A DNA stretch of 64,000 nucleotides from Burkholderiales bacterium 8X (GCA_902506565.1 LR732703.1:689-64688); one strand, 5' to 3'. Shown: positions 8,521-18,862, counted from the first letter of the stretch. Numbers and translations: made by a program. The notes: generated by a model from the letters alone, not told the origin.

Positions 8521-9021
8521 TCAGCGCAGAACCTTGTCCGGCGCCTGTTTCAGGTGGCCGAGCGGCAGCGCATGGCTCGCCTTGACCTCGCCGAGCGAGA
8601 AGCTGGTGTGCAGGTCCTTGACGTTCGGCAGGTTGAGCAGGTGCTGCAGCGCGAAGCGCGAGAACGCATCCAGGTCCTGCGAAACCACCTGCAGCTCGAA
8701 GGTGCCGGTGCCGCTGATGTAGTGGCAGGCGATCACCTCGGGCAGCTGGCGGATCGCGTCTTCGAGCTTGCGGGTGCTTTCGCCGGTGACCCGCTCGGTG
8801 TCGACCCGCACGAACGCCAGGACGCCGAGGCCGATCTTCTTGCGATCGATCTCGGCCCGGTAACCCTTGATGAAGCCGGCCTCCTCGAGGGCACGAACCC
8901 GCCGCCAGCAGGGCGCCGCGGACAGGCCGACGCGCTGCGCGAGCTCGGCGTTGGTGAGCCGGCCGTCGCTTTGCAGTTCTTGCAGGATCGCGAGGTCGAA
9001 CTTGTCGATTCTTTCTTGCAT
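8521..9021 (-). CDS. Lrp/AsnC-family transcriptional regulator
   Basis: 166 residues: an N-terminal helix-turn-helix (FDLAILQELQSDGRLTNAEL, with PCWRRVRALEE as recognition region) and a C-terminal RAM ligand-binding domain from about residue 65. Such regulators normally respond to amino acids. It is divergent from the indolepyruvate ferredoxin oxidoreductase gene, with a shared 161-bp upstream region, so it probably controls that gene in response to aromatic amino acids (inference). The ATG lies only 5 bases from a TAGAAT element and has no Shine-Dalgarno. Confidence 0.9.
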   Translation of the reverse strand: MQERIDKFDLAILQELQSDGRLTNAELAQRVGLSAAPCWRRVRALEEAGFIKGYRAEIDRKKIGLGVLAFVRVDTERVTGESTRKLEDAIRQLPEVIACHYISGTGTFELQVVSQDLDAFSRFALQHLLNLPNVKDLHTSFSLGEVKASHALPLGHLKQAPDKVLR

Positions 9022-9026
9022 GCTGC

Positions 9027-9032
9027 ATTCTA
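9027..9032 (-). promoter_or_regulatory. Candidate -10 element of the Lrp gene
   Basis: TAGAAT on the minus strand, 5 bases before the start codon; a start site at or close to the ATG would give a leaderless mRNA. No convincing -35 hexamer. Confidence 0.35.
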
Positions 9033-9182
9033 GGAAAGAAGCTTCCAGATTGCGGCGCTTTCAGGGCATAGAACGCAAACACCTGTCGCATGGCCGGGCA
9101 TACACTTTGCGTCAATATGGCTCGGGCATCGCTCGAAAGCCACCCACCGCTACGCCCGACCGGCCAGCCACAGGAGACACCC

Positions 9183-12100
9183 ATGAATGCACCGTTGCCC
9201 GAGCACATCCGCAAGGCCCTCGAGACCGTCACGCTGGACGACAAGTATTCGCTGGACTACGGGCGTGCCTTCATGAGCGGTGTCCAGGCGCTGGTCAAGC
9301 TGCCGATGCTGCAGCGGCTTCGGGACCAGCAGCAGGGCAAGAACACGGCGGGCTTCATCAGCGGCTACCGCGGTTCCCCGCTCGGCGGCTACGACCAGGC
9401 GCTGTGGAAGGCCAGCAAGTTCCTGAAGGAACAGAACATCGTGTTCCAGCCGGGCGTCAACGAGGAGTTGGCCGCCACCGCGCTATGGGGTACGCAGCAG
9501 CTCGGCTTCTCGCCGCCGGGCACCAATCGCTTCGACGGCGTCTTCGGCATCTGGTACGGCAAGGGCCCGGGCGTCGACCGCTGCTCGGACGTCTTCAAGC
9601 ATGCCAACATGGCCGGCACCACGCCCTGGGGCGGGGTGATCGCGGTGGCCGGCGACGACCACATCTCGAAAAGCTCGACCGCGGCCCACCAGAGCGATCA
9701 CATCTTCAAGGCCTGCGGCACGCCGGTCTTCTTCCCGACCAACGTCCAGGAAATCCTCGATCTGGGCATCCATGCCTTCGCGCTGAGCCGCTTCTCCGGC
9801 CTCTGGTCGGGTTTGAAGACGATCCAGGAGATCGTCGAGTCGAGCGCCACCGCGATGATCGATCCGGAGCGGGTCGACATCGTCATTCCGTCCGACTTCC
9901 AGATGCCGCCCGGCGGGCTGCACATCCGCTGGCCCGACCATGCGCTGGAGCAGGAGGCCCGCCTCATGCACTACAAGTGGTACGCCGCGCTCGCCTACAT
10001 CCGCGCCAACCGTCTCAACCACAACGTGATCGAAGGCCCGAACGACCGCTTCGGCATCATGGCGAGCGGCAAGGCCTTCAACGACACCCGCCAGGCGCTG
10101 ATCGACCTCGGCCTCGACGACGCGGCCTGCCGGCAACTCGGCATTCGGCTGCACAAGGTGGCCGTGGTCTGGCCGCTCGAGGCACAGCTGACCCGCGCCT
10201 TCGCGGCCGGGCTGCAAGAAATCCTGGTGGTCGAGGAAAAGCGCCAGGTCATCGAATACCAGCTGAAGGAAGAGCTCTACAACTGGCGCCCGGACGTCCG
10301 CCCGAACGTGGTCGGCAAGTTCGACGAAGGCGAGGTACACCAGGCCGAAGGCTATTCGGGCGGCGAATGGTCGATGCCGAACCCGACCTCGCACACCTTG
10401 CTGCGGGCCAATGCCGACCTCAACCCCGCGATGATCGCCAAGGCGATCGCGCAGCGCCTCAAGAAGACCGGCCTGCTCGCAGCCGCCGGCGCCGACATGA
10501 TGGCTCGGGTCGAGTCCCAGCTCGCCATCCTCGAGGCCAAGGAGCGCTCGATGGCCGCGCCGCCGGTGATCGGCGTCGCGAACGCCACCCGCCAGCCGTG
10601 GTTCTGCTCCGGCTGCCCGCACAACACCAGCACGGTCGTGCCCGAGGGCTCGCGCGCCCTCGGCGGCATCGGCTGCCACTTCATGGCGACCTGGATGGAC
10701 CGCTCCACCATCGGCTTCACGCAGATGGGCGGCGAAGGCGTGCCGTGGGTCGGCCAGCAGCCCTTCACCACCGACCAGCACATCTTCGCCAACCTCGGCG
10801 ACGGCACCTACTTCCACAGCGGCCTGCTCGCGATCCGCCAAAGCATCGCGGCCGGCGTCAACATCACCTACAAGATCCTCTACAACGACGCGGTCGCCAT
10901 GACCGGCGGCCAGCAGCTCGGCGAGCGGCCCGAGGGCCATTCGGTGCTGCAGATCGCCGAAAGCCTGCATGCCGAAGGCGCCGTCAAGGTGGTCGTGGTG
11001 ACCGACGAGCCCGAGAAATACGACGGCGTCAACGTGCCCGGGCAGGACGTCAAGGTGCGCCACCGCGACGACCTGGACGAGATCCAGCGCGAATTCCGCC
11101 TGATCAAGGGCACCACGGCCATCATCTACGACCAGACCTGCGCCACCGAGAAGCGGCGCCGCCGCAAGCGGGGCACGGCGGTCGATCCGGCCAAGCGCGT
11201 GGTCATCAACGACCTGGTCTGCGAAGGCTGCGGCGATTGCAGCGTCAAGAGCAACTGCCTGTCGGTCGAGCCGCTCGAGACCGAATTCGGCCGCAAGCGC
11301 ACCATCAACCAGAGCACCTGCAACAAGGACATGAGCTGCTTGAAGGGCTTCTGCCCGAGCTTCGTCTCGGTCGAGGGTGGCCAGCTCAAGAAGAAGGCCA
11401 AGAGCAAGGCCGCGACGCCGGCGGAGCTGGGCGCACTGCCCGAGCCGGCGCTGCCTTCGCTGGCCGGCGGCGGCGTCTGGGGGATCGTGGTCGCCGGCGT
11501 CGGCGGTACCGGCGTGATCACCATCGGCCAGCTGCTCGGCATGGCGGCGCACATCGAAGGCAAGGGCATCGTCACGCAGGATGCCGCGGGCCTTGCGCAG
11601 AAGGGCGGCGCCACCTGGAGCCACGTGCTGATCGGCGACACCCAGAACGACATCCGCACCACCCGCGTCGGCACCGCCGCGGCCGACCTGATCCTGGCCT
11701 GCGATCCGCTGGTGAGCGTCAACGCCGAGACCACGGCTCGCATGCGCGAAGGCCGCACCCACGTGGCCCTCAACAGCCACAGCACGCCCACGGCCGCGTT
11801 CGTTCGCAATGCCAACTGGCAGAACCCCGAGGAGGCCTGCGCCGCCGAGATCGCGCGCGTGGTCGGTGCCGATGGCATCGGAGCCTTCGATGCGGACGCA
11901 GCCGCCACCTCGCTGATGGGCGACACCATCTACGTCAACCCGATGATCCTCGGCTTCGCCTGGCAGAAAGGCTGGATTCCGCTGGAACACGCGTCCCTGA
12001 TGCGCGCCATCGAGCTGAACGCGGTGGCGGTCGAGAACAACAAGGCGGCCTTCGAATGGGGCCGCCAGGCTGCCGAGCGGCCGGCCGAACTCCAGAAGCG

Positions 12101-12788
12101 GGTGCAGCCCGGCCACGTCATCGAGTTCAAGAAGCGCGAGACGGTGGAGAGCCTGGTCGCCCGCCGGGTCGAGTTCCTGACCGGCTACCAGAACCAGCGC
12201 TATGCGGCGGCCTACCAATCCTTCGTCGCCAAGGTGCAGCAGGCCGAAGCGCCCCTGGGCAAGAGCAGCCTCACCGAAGCGGTGGCGCGCGCTCTCTTCA
12301 AGCTGATGGCCTACAAGGACGAATACGAGGTCGCCCGGCTGCACACCGATCGCGCCTTCCTCGCACGGATCGAAGGCATGTTCGAAGGCGACTACAAGCT
12401 CAACTACCACCTGGCGCCGCCGATCATCGCCAAGAAGAACGCCAAGGGCGAGCTGCAGAAGCAGAAGTTCGGTCCTTCGATGCTGACCGGATTCCGGGTG
12501 CTGGCCAAGCTCAAGGGCTTGCGCGGAACCGCGCTCGACGTCTTCGGCCGCACCGAGGAGCGCAAGACCGAACGCGCGCTCATCGGCGAGTACCGCGCGA
12601 GCATCGAGGAGGTGCTGCGCGGGCTCGATGCCGGCAACCATGCGGTGGCGCTGGAGATCGCCAACCTGCCGGACCAGATCCGCGGCTACGGCCACGTCAA
12701 GGAGCGCAACCTGGTCGCGGCCCGCAAGCGCTGGGACGAACTCATGGGCCAGTGGCGCAGCCCCGCCGCCGTTCGCGACGCGGCTTGA
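9183..12788 (+). CDS. Indolepyruvate ferredoxin oxidoreductase, fused alpha/beta subunits
   Basis: Oxidatively decarboxylates aryl-pyruvates from aromatic amino acid transamination to aryl-acetyl-CoA, passing electrons to ferredoxin. 1201 residues fusing the IorA- and IorB-like parts. N-terminal PFOR-type domain (residues 1-400), ThDP domain with NLGDGTYFHSG near 540, a cysteine-rich Fe-S segment at 680-735 (CEGCGDC, then CNKDMSCLKGFCP), and the gamma-type domain with AGVGGTGVITIGQ near 772. I chose the ATG at 9183, preceded by CAGGAGACACCC; the frame opens earlier at 9090 but without family similarity. The Lrp gene is divergent. Confidence 0.92.
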   Translation: MNAPLPEHIRKALETVTLDDKYSLDYGRAFMSGVQALVKLPMLQRLRDQQQGKNTAGFISGYRGSPLGGYDQALWKASKFLKEQNIVFQPGVNEELAATALWGTQQLGFSPPGTNRFDGVFGIWYGKGPGVDRCSDVFKHANMAGTTPWGGVIAVAGDDHISKSSTAAHQSDHIFKACGTPVFFPTNVQEILDLGIHAFALSRFSGLWSGLKTIQEIVESSATAMIDPERVDIVIPSDFQMPPGGLHIRWPDHALEQEARLMHYKWYAALAYIRANRLNHNVIEGPNDRFGIMASGKAFNDTRQALIDLGLDDAACRQLGIRLHKVAVVWPLEAQLTRAFAAGLQEILVVEEKRQVIEYQLKEELYNWRPDVRPNVVGKFDEGEVHQAEGYSGGEWSMPNPTSHTLLRANADLNPAMIAKAIAQRLKKTGLLAAAGADMMARVESQLAILEAKERSMAAPPVIGVANATRQPWFCSGCPHNTSTVVPEGSRALGGIGCHFMATWMDRSTIGFTQMGGEGVPWVGQQPFTTDQHIFANLGDGTYFHSGLLAIRQSIAAGVNITYKILYNDAVAMTGGQQLGERPEGHSVLQIAESLHAEGAVKVVVVTDEPEKYDGVNVPGQDVKVRHRDDLDEIQREFRLIKGTTAIIYDQTCATEKRRRRKRGTAVDPAKRVVINDLVCEGCGDCSVKSNCLSVEPLETEFGRKRTINQSTCNKDMSCLKGFCPSFVSVEGGQLKKKAKSKAATPAELGALPEPALPSLAGGGVWGIVVAGVGGTGVITIGQLLGMAAHIEGKGIVTQDAAGLAQKGGATWSHVLIGDTQNDIRTTRVGTAAADLILACDPLVSVNAETTARMREGRTHVALNSHSTPTAAFVRNANWQNPEEACAAEIARVVGADGIGAFDADAAATSLMGDTIYVNPMILGFAWQKGWIPLEHASLMRAIELNAVAVENNKAAFEWGRQAAERPAELQKRVQPGHVIEFKKRETVESLVARRVEFLTGYQNQRYAAAYQSFVAKVQQAEAPLGKSSLTEAVARALFKLMAYKDEYEVARLHTDRAFLARIEGMFEGDYKLNYHLAPPIIAKKNAKGELQKQKFGPSMLTGFRVLAKLKGLRGTALDVFGRTEERKTERALIGEYRASIEEVLRGLDAGNHAVALEIANLPDQIRGYGHVKERNLVAARKRWDELMGQWRSPAAVRDAA

Positions 12789-12920
12789 GCGAGGCATCCG
12801 CACGGCGCGCGGCAGATCGCCCGGGTCTTGCCGGCGCTGCCCGCGCCGGCGGGCCGGGGATGGCCCCGGAAAGCCCGGCAAGGCGTCGGGGGTAGCCCCG
12901 AAGCGCTCGCACGGGCGCCC

Positions 12921-12926
12921 TACAAT
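12921..12926 (+). promoter_or_regulatory. Candidate -10 element upstream of yajC
   Basis: TACAAT followed by GCGC, in the 252-bp spacer before yajC, about 115 bases from the start codon. It matches the CTANAATGCG pattern seen before several other genes here. No clear -35. The rest of the spacer shows nothing recognisable. Confidence 0.4.
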
Positions 12927-13040
12927 GCGCGGTGCTGCGCGAGGCCTCGTCCCGCGCCTGCGGCCGCACCAGGCGGCTGCGCAAGAGCGCTTTCTCCCCC
13001 GAATCGGCGCCCTTGTTCCTTTCCCCTGTTGGAGACTCCC

Positions 13041-13373
13041 TTGTTCATCTCTTCCGCTTTTGCCCAGACCGCGCCTGCAGCCGCCGGCGGCACCGACATG
13101 ATGTCCTCGCTCGGCAGCATGCTGCCCCTGGTGCTGATGTTCGTGGTGTTGTATTTCGTCATGATCCGGCCGCAGATGAAGCGCCAGAAGGAAGCCCGGG
13201 CCATGCTCGAGGCACTTGCCAAGGGTGACGAAGTCGCAACCGCCGGTGGCGTGCTCGGCAAGATCACGCAGCTCGGCGACCAGTACCTCACGCTCGAAGT
13301 CGCCCGCGGCGTCGAGGTCCAGGTGCAGCGCAGCGCGGTGGTGCAGGTGCTGCCCAAGGGCGTCGTCAAGTAA
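13041..13373 (+). CDS. yajC: Sec translocon accessory protein YajC
   Basis: 110-residue single-span inner-membrane protein of the SecDF-YajC complex. The N terminus FISSAFAQT is the usual beta-proteobacterial one and is reached from a TTG codon at 13041 preceded by TTGGAGACTCCC, so a TTG start is likely; no in-frame ATG fits. One transmembrane helix (LPLVLMFVVLYFVMI, about residues 28-42) is followed by the conserved RPQMKRQKE and a small basic cytosolic domain. Followed by secD after 39 bases. Confidence 0.9.
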   Translation: MFISSAFAQTAPAAAGGTDMMSSLGSMLPLVLMFVVLYFVMIRPQMKRQKEARAMLEALAKGDEVATAGGVLGKITQLGDQYLTLEVARGVEVQVQRSAVVQVLPKGVVK

Positions 13374-13412
13374 GTTGTTCAGCAGAGCGGCGTTGCCGCA
13401 CGAAGCGCGATC

Positions 13413-15296
13413 ATGAATCGTTATCCGGTCTGGAAGTACGCGATCATCGTGATCGTGCTGTTGGTGGGCTTCATCTATGCCCTGCCCAATTTCTTCGGCG
13501 AGGCGCCTGCCGTGCAGGTGTCTTCGGCCAAGTCGATCGTCAAGATCGATGCGGGCACCCAGGCGCGGGTCGAGGCCGCGCTGGCCGGCGCCAACCTCAA
13601 GCCCGACCTGCTGACGCTGGACGCCACCTCGGTGCGCGCCCGCTTCACCAACACCGACGACCAACTCAAGGCGCGCGACGTGGTCCAGCGCGCATTGGTG
13701 CCCGATCCGGCCGACCCGTCGTACGTGGTCGCGCTCAACCTGTTGTCGCGCTCGCCTTCCTGGCTCACCGCGCTGCATGCCTACCCGATGTACCTGGGCC
13801 TCGACCTGCGCGGCGGGGTCGACTTCCTGCTGCAGGTCGACATGAAGGGCGCTATCGACAAGAAGGCCGAGTCCTTCGCGAGCGACCTGCGCACGGCCTT
13901 GCGCGACAAGGGCATCCGCGGCAGCGCCGCCAGCCGCAACGGCCAGACCGTCGAAGTCCGCTTCCGCGATGCCGCCAGCCTTGCGGCGGCCAAGCGGATC
14001 GTGCAGGACCAGTTTCCCGACCTGACGCCGGTGGACTCGCAGGAAGGCAGCGACTACAAGCTGACCGCGTCGATCAAGCCGGAGGCCGCGCGCCGCCTGC
14101 AGGACGCCGCGCTCAAGCAGAACATCACCACGCTGCACAACCGCATCAACGAACTCGGCGTGGCCGAGCCGGTCATCCAGCAGCAGGGCCTCGACCGGAT
14201 CGTGGTGCAGCTCCCCGGCGTGCAGGACACCGCCAAGGCGAAGGACATCCTCGGCCGCACGGCCACGCTCGAGATGCGGATGGTCGACGAGTCGAGCGAA
14301 GGCCGCGCTGCCGAAAGCGGCGGCCCGGTGCCCTTCGGTTCCGAGAAGTTCATCGATCGCGAAGGCCGCCCGGTCATCGTCAAGAAGCAGGTGCTGGTCA
14401 CCGGCGACAGCCTGACCGACGCCCAGCCCGGCTTCGATTCGCAAACCCAGCAGCCCAAGGTCGACCTGACCATGGATTCGAAGGGCGGCCGCATCATGCG
14501 CGACGTGAGCCGCGAGAACCTGCGCAAGCGCATGGCGATCCTGATCTTCGAAAAGGGCAAGGGCGAGGTCCTCACCGCACCTTCGATCAACGGCGAACTG
14601 GGCAACCGCTTCCAGATCTCGGGCGCGATGAACGTGGTCGAGGCCAACGACCTGGCGCTGCTGCTGCGCGCCGGCTCGCTGGCGGCGCCGATGGAAATCA
14701 TCCAGGAACGAACCATCGGCCCGACGCTCGGCGCCGACAACATCGAGAAGGGCTTCAAGAGCGTCACCTACGGCTTCCTGGCCATCATGGTGTTCATGTG
14801 CGTCTACTACGCGCTCTTCGGCTTCTTCTCCTCGATCGCGCTCGCGGTCAACCTCTTGCTGCTGGTGGCCGTGCTCTCGATGCTGCAGGCCACCCTCACG
14901 CTCCCGGGCATCGCGGCCATGGCGCTCGCCATCGGCGTCGCGATCGACTCGAACGTGCTGATCAACGAGCGGGTCCGCGAGGAGCTTCGCTCCGGCGCCT
15001 CGCCGCAGGCCGCGATCCACGCGGGCTACGACCGCGCCTGGGGAACCATCCTCGACTCGAACGTGACCACGCTCATCGCCGGCATCGCGCTGCTGGCCTT
15101 CGGTTCCGGACCGGTGCGAGGCTTCGCGGTGGTCCATTGCATCGGCATCGTGACCTCGATGTTCTCGGCGGTCTTCTTCTCGCGTGGGCTGGTGAACTTC
15201 TGGTACGGCAACAAGAAGAAGCTCAAGTCGGTGTCGATCGGCACGGTCTGGCGGCCGGCTGCCACGGCCACGGCCTCTGCCTCGAAAGCCCCCTAA
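13413..15296 (+). CDS. secD: Protein translocase subunit SecD
   Basis: Inner-membrane RND-type subunit that uses the proton gradient to assist late steps of Sec export. 627 residues: an N-terminal transmembrane segment, a large periplasmic P1 domain with the conserved LGLDLRGGVDFLLQVD near residue 130, and five C-terminal transmembrane helices from about residue 450 with GIAMALAIGVAIDSNVLINE near 505. Lies between yajC and secF, the standard order. Confidence 0.97.
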   Translation: MNRYPVWKYAIIVIVLLVGFIYALPNFFGEAPAVQVSSAKSIVKIDAGTQARVEAALAGANLKPDLLTLDATSVRARFTNTDDQLKARDVVQRALVPDPADPSYVVALNLLSRSPSWLTALHAYPMYLGLDLRGGVDFLLQVDMKGAIDKKAESFASDLRTALRDKGIRGSAASRNGQTVEVRFRDAASLAAAKRIVQDQFPDLTPVDSQEGSDYKLTASIKPEAARRLQDAALKQNITTLHNRINELGVAEPVIQQQGLDRIVVQLPGVQDTAKAKDILGRTATLEMRMVDESSEGRAAESGGPVPFGSEKFIDREGRPVIVKKQVLVTGDSLTDAQPGFDSQTQQPKVDLTMDSKGGRIMRDVSRENLRKRMAILIFEKGKGEVLTAPSINGELGNRFQISGAMNVVEANDLALLLRAGSLAAPMEIIQERTIGPTLGADNIEKGFKSVTYGFLAIMVFMCVYYALFGFFSSIALAVNLLLLVAVLSMLQATLTLPGIAAMALAIGVAIDSNVLINERVREELRSGASPQAAIHAGYDRAWGTILDSNVTTLIAGIALLAFGSGPVRGFAVVHCIGIVTSMFSAVFFSRGLVNFWYGNKKKLKSVSIGTVWRPAATATASASKAP

Positions 15297-15329
15297 AGCC
15301 GCCACGCCCGGCGCGCACCAGGACACGAC

Positions 15330-16283
15330 ATGGAATTTTTCCGCATCCACCGCACCATCCCGTTCATGCGCCACGCCCTGGTGCTGAACGCGGTCTCGGT
15401 CATCACCTTCATCGCGGCGGTTTTCTTCCTCTTCCACAAGGGCCTGCACCTGTCGGTCGAATTCACCGGCGGCACGGTGATGGAAGTCGCCTACCAGCAG
15501 CCGGTCGATGTGGGCAAGGTCCGCGAAACCGTCGCCAAGCTGGGCTATCAGGAGGTCCAGGTCCAGAACTACGGCACGTCGCGCGACGTGCAGATCCGCC
15601 TGCCGGTGCAGAAAGGCCAGACCTCCAGCCAGCAGAGCAGCCAGGTCATGGATGCGCTGAAGGCGGTCGATCCGAGCGCCACGCTGCGCGGCAACGAGTT
15701 CGTCGGTCCGCAGGTGGGCGACGAACTCACCACCAACGGCCTCAAGGCGCTCGGCATGGTGGTGGTCGGCATCATGGTCTACCTGGCCTTCCGCTTCGAA
15801 TGGAAGTTCGCGCTCGCCACCGTGCTGGCCAACCTGCACGACGTGGTCATCATCCTGGGGTTCTTCGCGTTCTTCCAGTGGGAGTTCTCGCTCGCGGTGC
15901 TGGCGGCGGTGCTGGCCGTGCTGGGCTATTCGGTCAACGAATCGGTGGTGATCTTCGACCGGGTGCGCGAGAACTTCCGCCGCTATCGCAAGATGGACAC
16001 CCAGGAAGTGATCGACAACGCGATCACCTCGACCATCAGCCGGACCATCATCACCCACGGGTCGACCCAGCTGGTCGTGCTCTCGATGTTCTTCTTCGGC
16101 GGGCCGACGCTCCATTACTTCTCGCTGGCGCTCACCATCGGCATCCTGTTCGGCATCTACTCGTCGGCCTTCGTGGCCGCAGCGATCGCGATGTGGCTCG
16201 GGGTCAAGCGCGAAGACCTGGTCAAGGCGGCCGTGAAGCGCGAGGGCGACCCGGACGATCCGAACGCCGGCGCGGCCGTGTGA
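15330..16283 (+). CDS. secF: Protein translocase subunit SecF
   Basis: Partner of SecD. 317 residues with one N-terminal helix, the periplasmic motif VEFTGGTVMEV near residue 45, and five further helices including LAVLGYSVNESVVIFDRVRE near residue 195. Starts 33 bases after secD with the same orientation. Confidence 0.97.
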   Translation: MEFFRIHRTIPFMRHALVLNAVSVITFIAAVFFLFHKGLHLSVEFTGGTVMEVAYQQPVDVGKVRETVAKLGYQEVQVQNYGTSRDVQIRLPVQKGQTSSQQSSQVMDALKAVDPSATLRGNEFVGPQVGDELTTNGLKALGMVVVGIMVYLAFRFEWKFALATVLANLHDVVIILGFFAFFQWEFSLAVLAAVLAVLGYSVNESVVIFDRVRENFRRYRKMDTQEVIDNAITSTISRTIITHGSTQLVVLSMFFFGGPTLHYFSLALTIGILFGIYSSAFVAAAIAMWLGVKREDLVKAAVKREGDPDDPNAGAAV

Positions 16284-16407
16284 GGAAGGCTCGGACGCCG
16301 GACTTGGTACCGATCCCGCAGGTGATCGAGCGATCGCACCCTTGTGCGGTTACCCTCGACAATGCAAGCTCGCAGTTACAGCTTCGTATAACAGCCTTCG
16401 ATCGGTC

Positions 16408-18807
16408 ATGACTCCGCGGTCCAAAGTCTCTTCCATCCAACTTGCCCGCACGGTCCGGGAGCGGTTCGTCGCCCAGACCGAAGTGGCGATCCCGCCGGTC
16501 GCCACCGCCATCCGGGAGCGGCTTCTGGCGCTGGCAGGCATCACCGGCAATGCACGGCAGATGCAGGAGAACCGCGACAACTACCTCGCGTTCCAGGCGC
16601 AGGAGGCCAACTGGGTCCGGATGTCGCAGTTCGCCTGGCGCAAGTCGCTGGCCGGACTGCCCGACCCGAGCGGTTCGGTGCCCTCGTCGCTGCGGCTCGA
16701 ACTGATGGGGGACGATGCGGTCGAGACCAGCATCCTGTCCTCGCGCCTGGCCCAGGTGATCCAGGACAAGGCCGATGCCGAGATCAACGACCTCCGGCTG
16801 CGCATCCAGCACTTGGAAGACATCGGCGAACTCCACGCACGCGACGTCCTGAAGCCCGAGGCGCTGGCCAAGGTGCTGGTCGACCAATGGCTCGGCACCG
16901 GCTTGCATCGGGCGCTCTGGACCCAGGTGCAGGAGGCCGTGCAGCCGGTGCTGGTCGACGTGGTGGTCAAGGCCTACCACGATGCCAATGCACTCCTGAT
17001 CGAGCGCGGCGTCATGCCCGAGATCGACCTCAAGACCTTCGTGCGGCGAACCGGCGGTGCCAGTTCGGGCGCCGTGCCGCTCGGCGGCGCCGGGCATGCC
17101 CGCGGCACGATGATGGCGCAGGGCATTCCCAACCTGCCGCCCGGCAGCTTCGCACCGGCTTCCATCGGCGTCGGCTCGGGGCGGCCGATGGGCTCCGACG
17201 GCGCCTTCAGCGGCGGGTCGCCGCTGGTCATCGCCCGGCAGCGGGCCCAGGGCGTGCTGCTCAACCTCAAGCGCTTCGTGACCGACCGCATCGGCGGCGA
17301 CATCACCCAGCCGCGTGCCCAGGGTGCGGGTGGCGGATCGGTAGTGGTCGCGGGCGGTGGCGGTGGTGGCGGCGGCGGTGCGGCCGGTGGGGGCTCGTCG
17401 AGCCGCGCCGTGGTCGGCGGCTCGCCGGCGTTCGCCGCGGCCATCGCCGATGCCGAGGTCGCCTACCAGCTGATGTCGTCGCAGTACGTGGTGGCGGACG
17501 AGGCCACGGCCATCCATCAGTCGGCCGTTGAATTGCGCCGCCGCACCAGCGAACTGAAACGAAAGGCGCCGACCACCGCCGACAAGGCCACGGTCGAAAT
17601 CGTCGCCTTGATGTTCCAGGCGATCCTGGCCGAGGAACGCATTCCGTTCTCGGCCCGCGTCTGGTTCGCGCGCCTGCAGATGCCGGTGCTGCGGGTCGCG
17701 ATCGCCGAGCCCGAATTCTTCGGCACCTTGCAGCATCCGGCCCGCATGCTGATCGATCGCATGGGTTCCTGCGTGATGGGCTTCGATGCCGCAGCCATTT
17801 CGGGCAGCGCGCTCGAAGGCGAGATCCGCCGGGTCGTGCAGGTGATCGAGCAGTATCCCGAGACCGGCCAGCGGGTCTTCAAGCTGGTGTTCGACGAATT
17901 CGTCGCCTTCCTCAACAAGTACCTGACGCAGAGCGACGCGACCCAGCGGGTCATGAGCGTGGCGCAGCAGGTCGAGCAGAAGGAGACGATGGCGATCCAG
18001 TACACCATCGAGCTTCGCAAGATGCTCAACGACATGCCGGTGCGCGAGGAGATCCGCGAGTTCCTCTTCAAGGTCTGGGCCGAGGTGCTGGCCATCGCGG
18101 CGCTGCGCTACGGTCCGCAGGGCGAGCAGACGGTGACGCTCAAGCGAGCGGCCTCCGAGCTCGTCTGGGCGGCCAGCGCCAAGCCGAATCGCACCGATCG
18201 CGCCCGGGTCATCCAGGACCTGCCGCAATTGCTGCAGCGCCTGCGCCAGGGCATGACCCTGCTCGGCATCGTCGGCGATCCGCAGGAACAGCACATCAAG
18301 ATCATCGGCGCCACCCTGTCCGACGCTTTCCTGTCGAAGACGGAGGCGATCCCGCCCGCCAAGATCGAGGCGATGGCGCAGCGGCTGGCCAACCTGGAGG
18401 ATTTCGTCTCGGACGAGGGCGATGCCACCGACCTGCCGCTCGACGCGGCCAGCATCGAACTGCTGCTCGGGGTCGACGCGGCCTCGATCGAGGTGGTGCC
18501 CAACACCGGCACCAAGGTCGGCGACGACATGCTCGCCTGGGCGCACGAGCTTCAGATCGGGACCTGGTTCCTGCTCGATCACAACGACCGCGTGAGCCAG
18601 GTGCAATTCGTCTGGCGCAGCAGCCGCAAGCAACTGCACCTCTTCGCATCGAGCGACGGCCGCAGCTTCCTGATCCAGGTGGGGCGGCTGGCTTCCTACC
18701 TGCAGGCCGGACTGCTGATGCCGGCCGAGGAAGAAACGCTCACGGTCAGGGCCACGCGAGAAGCATTGGCCAAGCTCGACGCCAACCCCGAGCGCCTGCT
18801 GAACTGA
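16408..18807 (+). CDS. DUF1631 family protein
   Basis: 799-residue cytosolic protein of a family found in proteobacteria and sometimes misnamed thymidine phosphorylase; no proven function. Helix-rich throughout. A low-complexity linker at about residues 310-335 contains a run of nine glycines followed by Gly/Ser/Ala, separating an N-terminal part from a C-terminal part that begins FAAAIADAEVAYQLM. I chose the ATG at 16408; an upstream in-frame start at 16342 adds 22 residues that do not look conserved. Convergent with smg. Confidence 0.8.
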   Translation: MTPRSKVSSIQLARTVRERFVAQTEVAIPPVATAIRERLLALAGITGNARQMQENRDNYLAFQAQEANWVRMSQFAWRKSLAGLPDPSGSVPSSLRLELMGDDAVETSILSSRLAQVIQDKADAEINDLRLRIQHLEDIGELHARDVLKPEALAKVLVDQWLGTGLHRALWTQVQEAVQPVLVDVVVKAYHDANALLIERGVMPEIDLKTFVRRTGGASSGAVPLGGAGHARGTMMAQGIPNLPPGSFAPASIGVGSGRPMGSDGAFSGGSPLVIARQRAQGVLLNLKRFVTDRIGGDITQPRAQGAGGGSVVVAGGGGGGGGGAAGGGSSSRAVVGGSPAFAAAIADAEVAYQLMSSQYVVADEATAIHQSAVELRRRTSELKRKAPTTADKATVEIVALMFQAILAEERIPFSARVWFARLQMPVLRVAIAEPEFFGTLQHPARMLIDRMGSCVMGFDAAAISGSALEGEIRRVVQVIEQYPETGQRVFKLVFDEFVAFLNKYLTQSDATQRVMSVAQQVEQKETMAIQYTIELRKMLNDMPVREEIREFLFKVWAEVLAIAALRYGPQGEQTVTLKRAASELVWAASAKPNRTDRARVIQDLPQLLQRLRQGMTLLGIVGDPQEQHIKIIGATLSDAFLSKTEAIPPAKIEAMAQRLANLEDFVSDEGDATDLPLDAASIELLLGVDAASIEVVPNTGTKVGDDMLAWAHELQIGTWFLLDHNDRVSQVQFVWRSSRKQLHLFASSDGRSFLIQVGRLASYLQAGLLMPAEEETLTVRATREALAKLDANPERLLN

Positions 18808-18862
18808 GGCAGCGGGGCCACCGCGTCGGCCACGCGACCGGCACGCCCGAGACCGCCATGCA

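Noticed and set aside
12789-13040. Non-coding RNA gene in the spacer before yajC
   Set aside because: No tRNA or riboswitch fold, only GC-rich sequence and one -10-like element.
9483-16115. A 2210-codon open frame on the minus strand
   Set aside because: It is antisense to the indolepyruvate oxidoreductase and sec genes, has no family signature and is a GC-rich shadow frame with runs of His, Asp, Arg and Gly.
16284-16407. Strong promoter for the DUF1631 gene
   Set aside because: TTGTGC, GACAAT and TATAAC occur, but no combination has proper spacing, so I did not list it.
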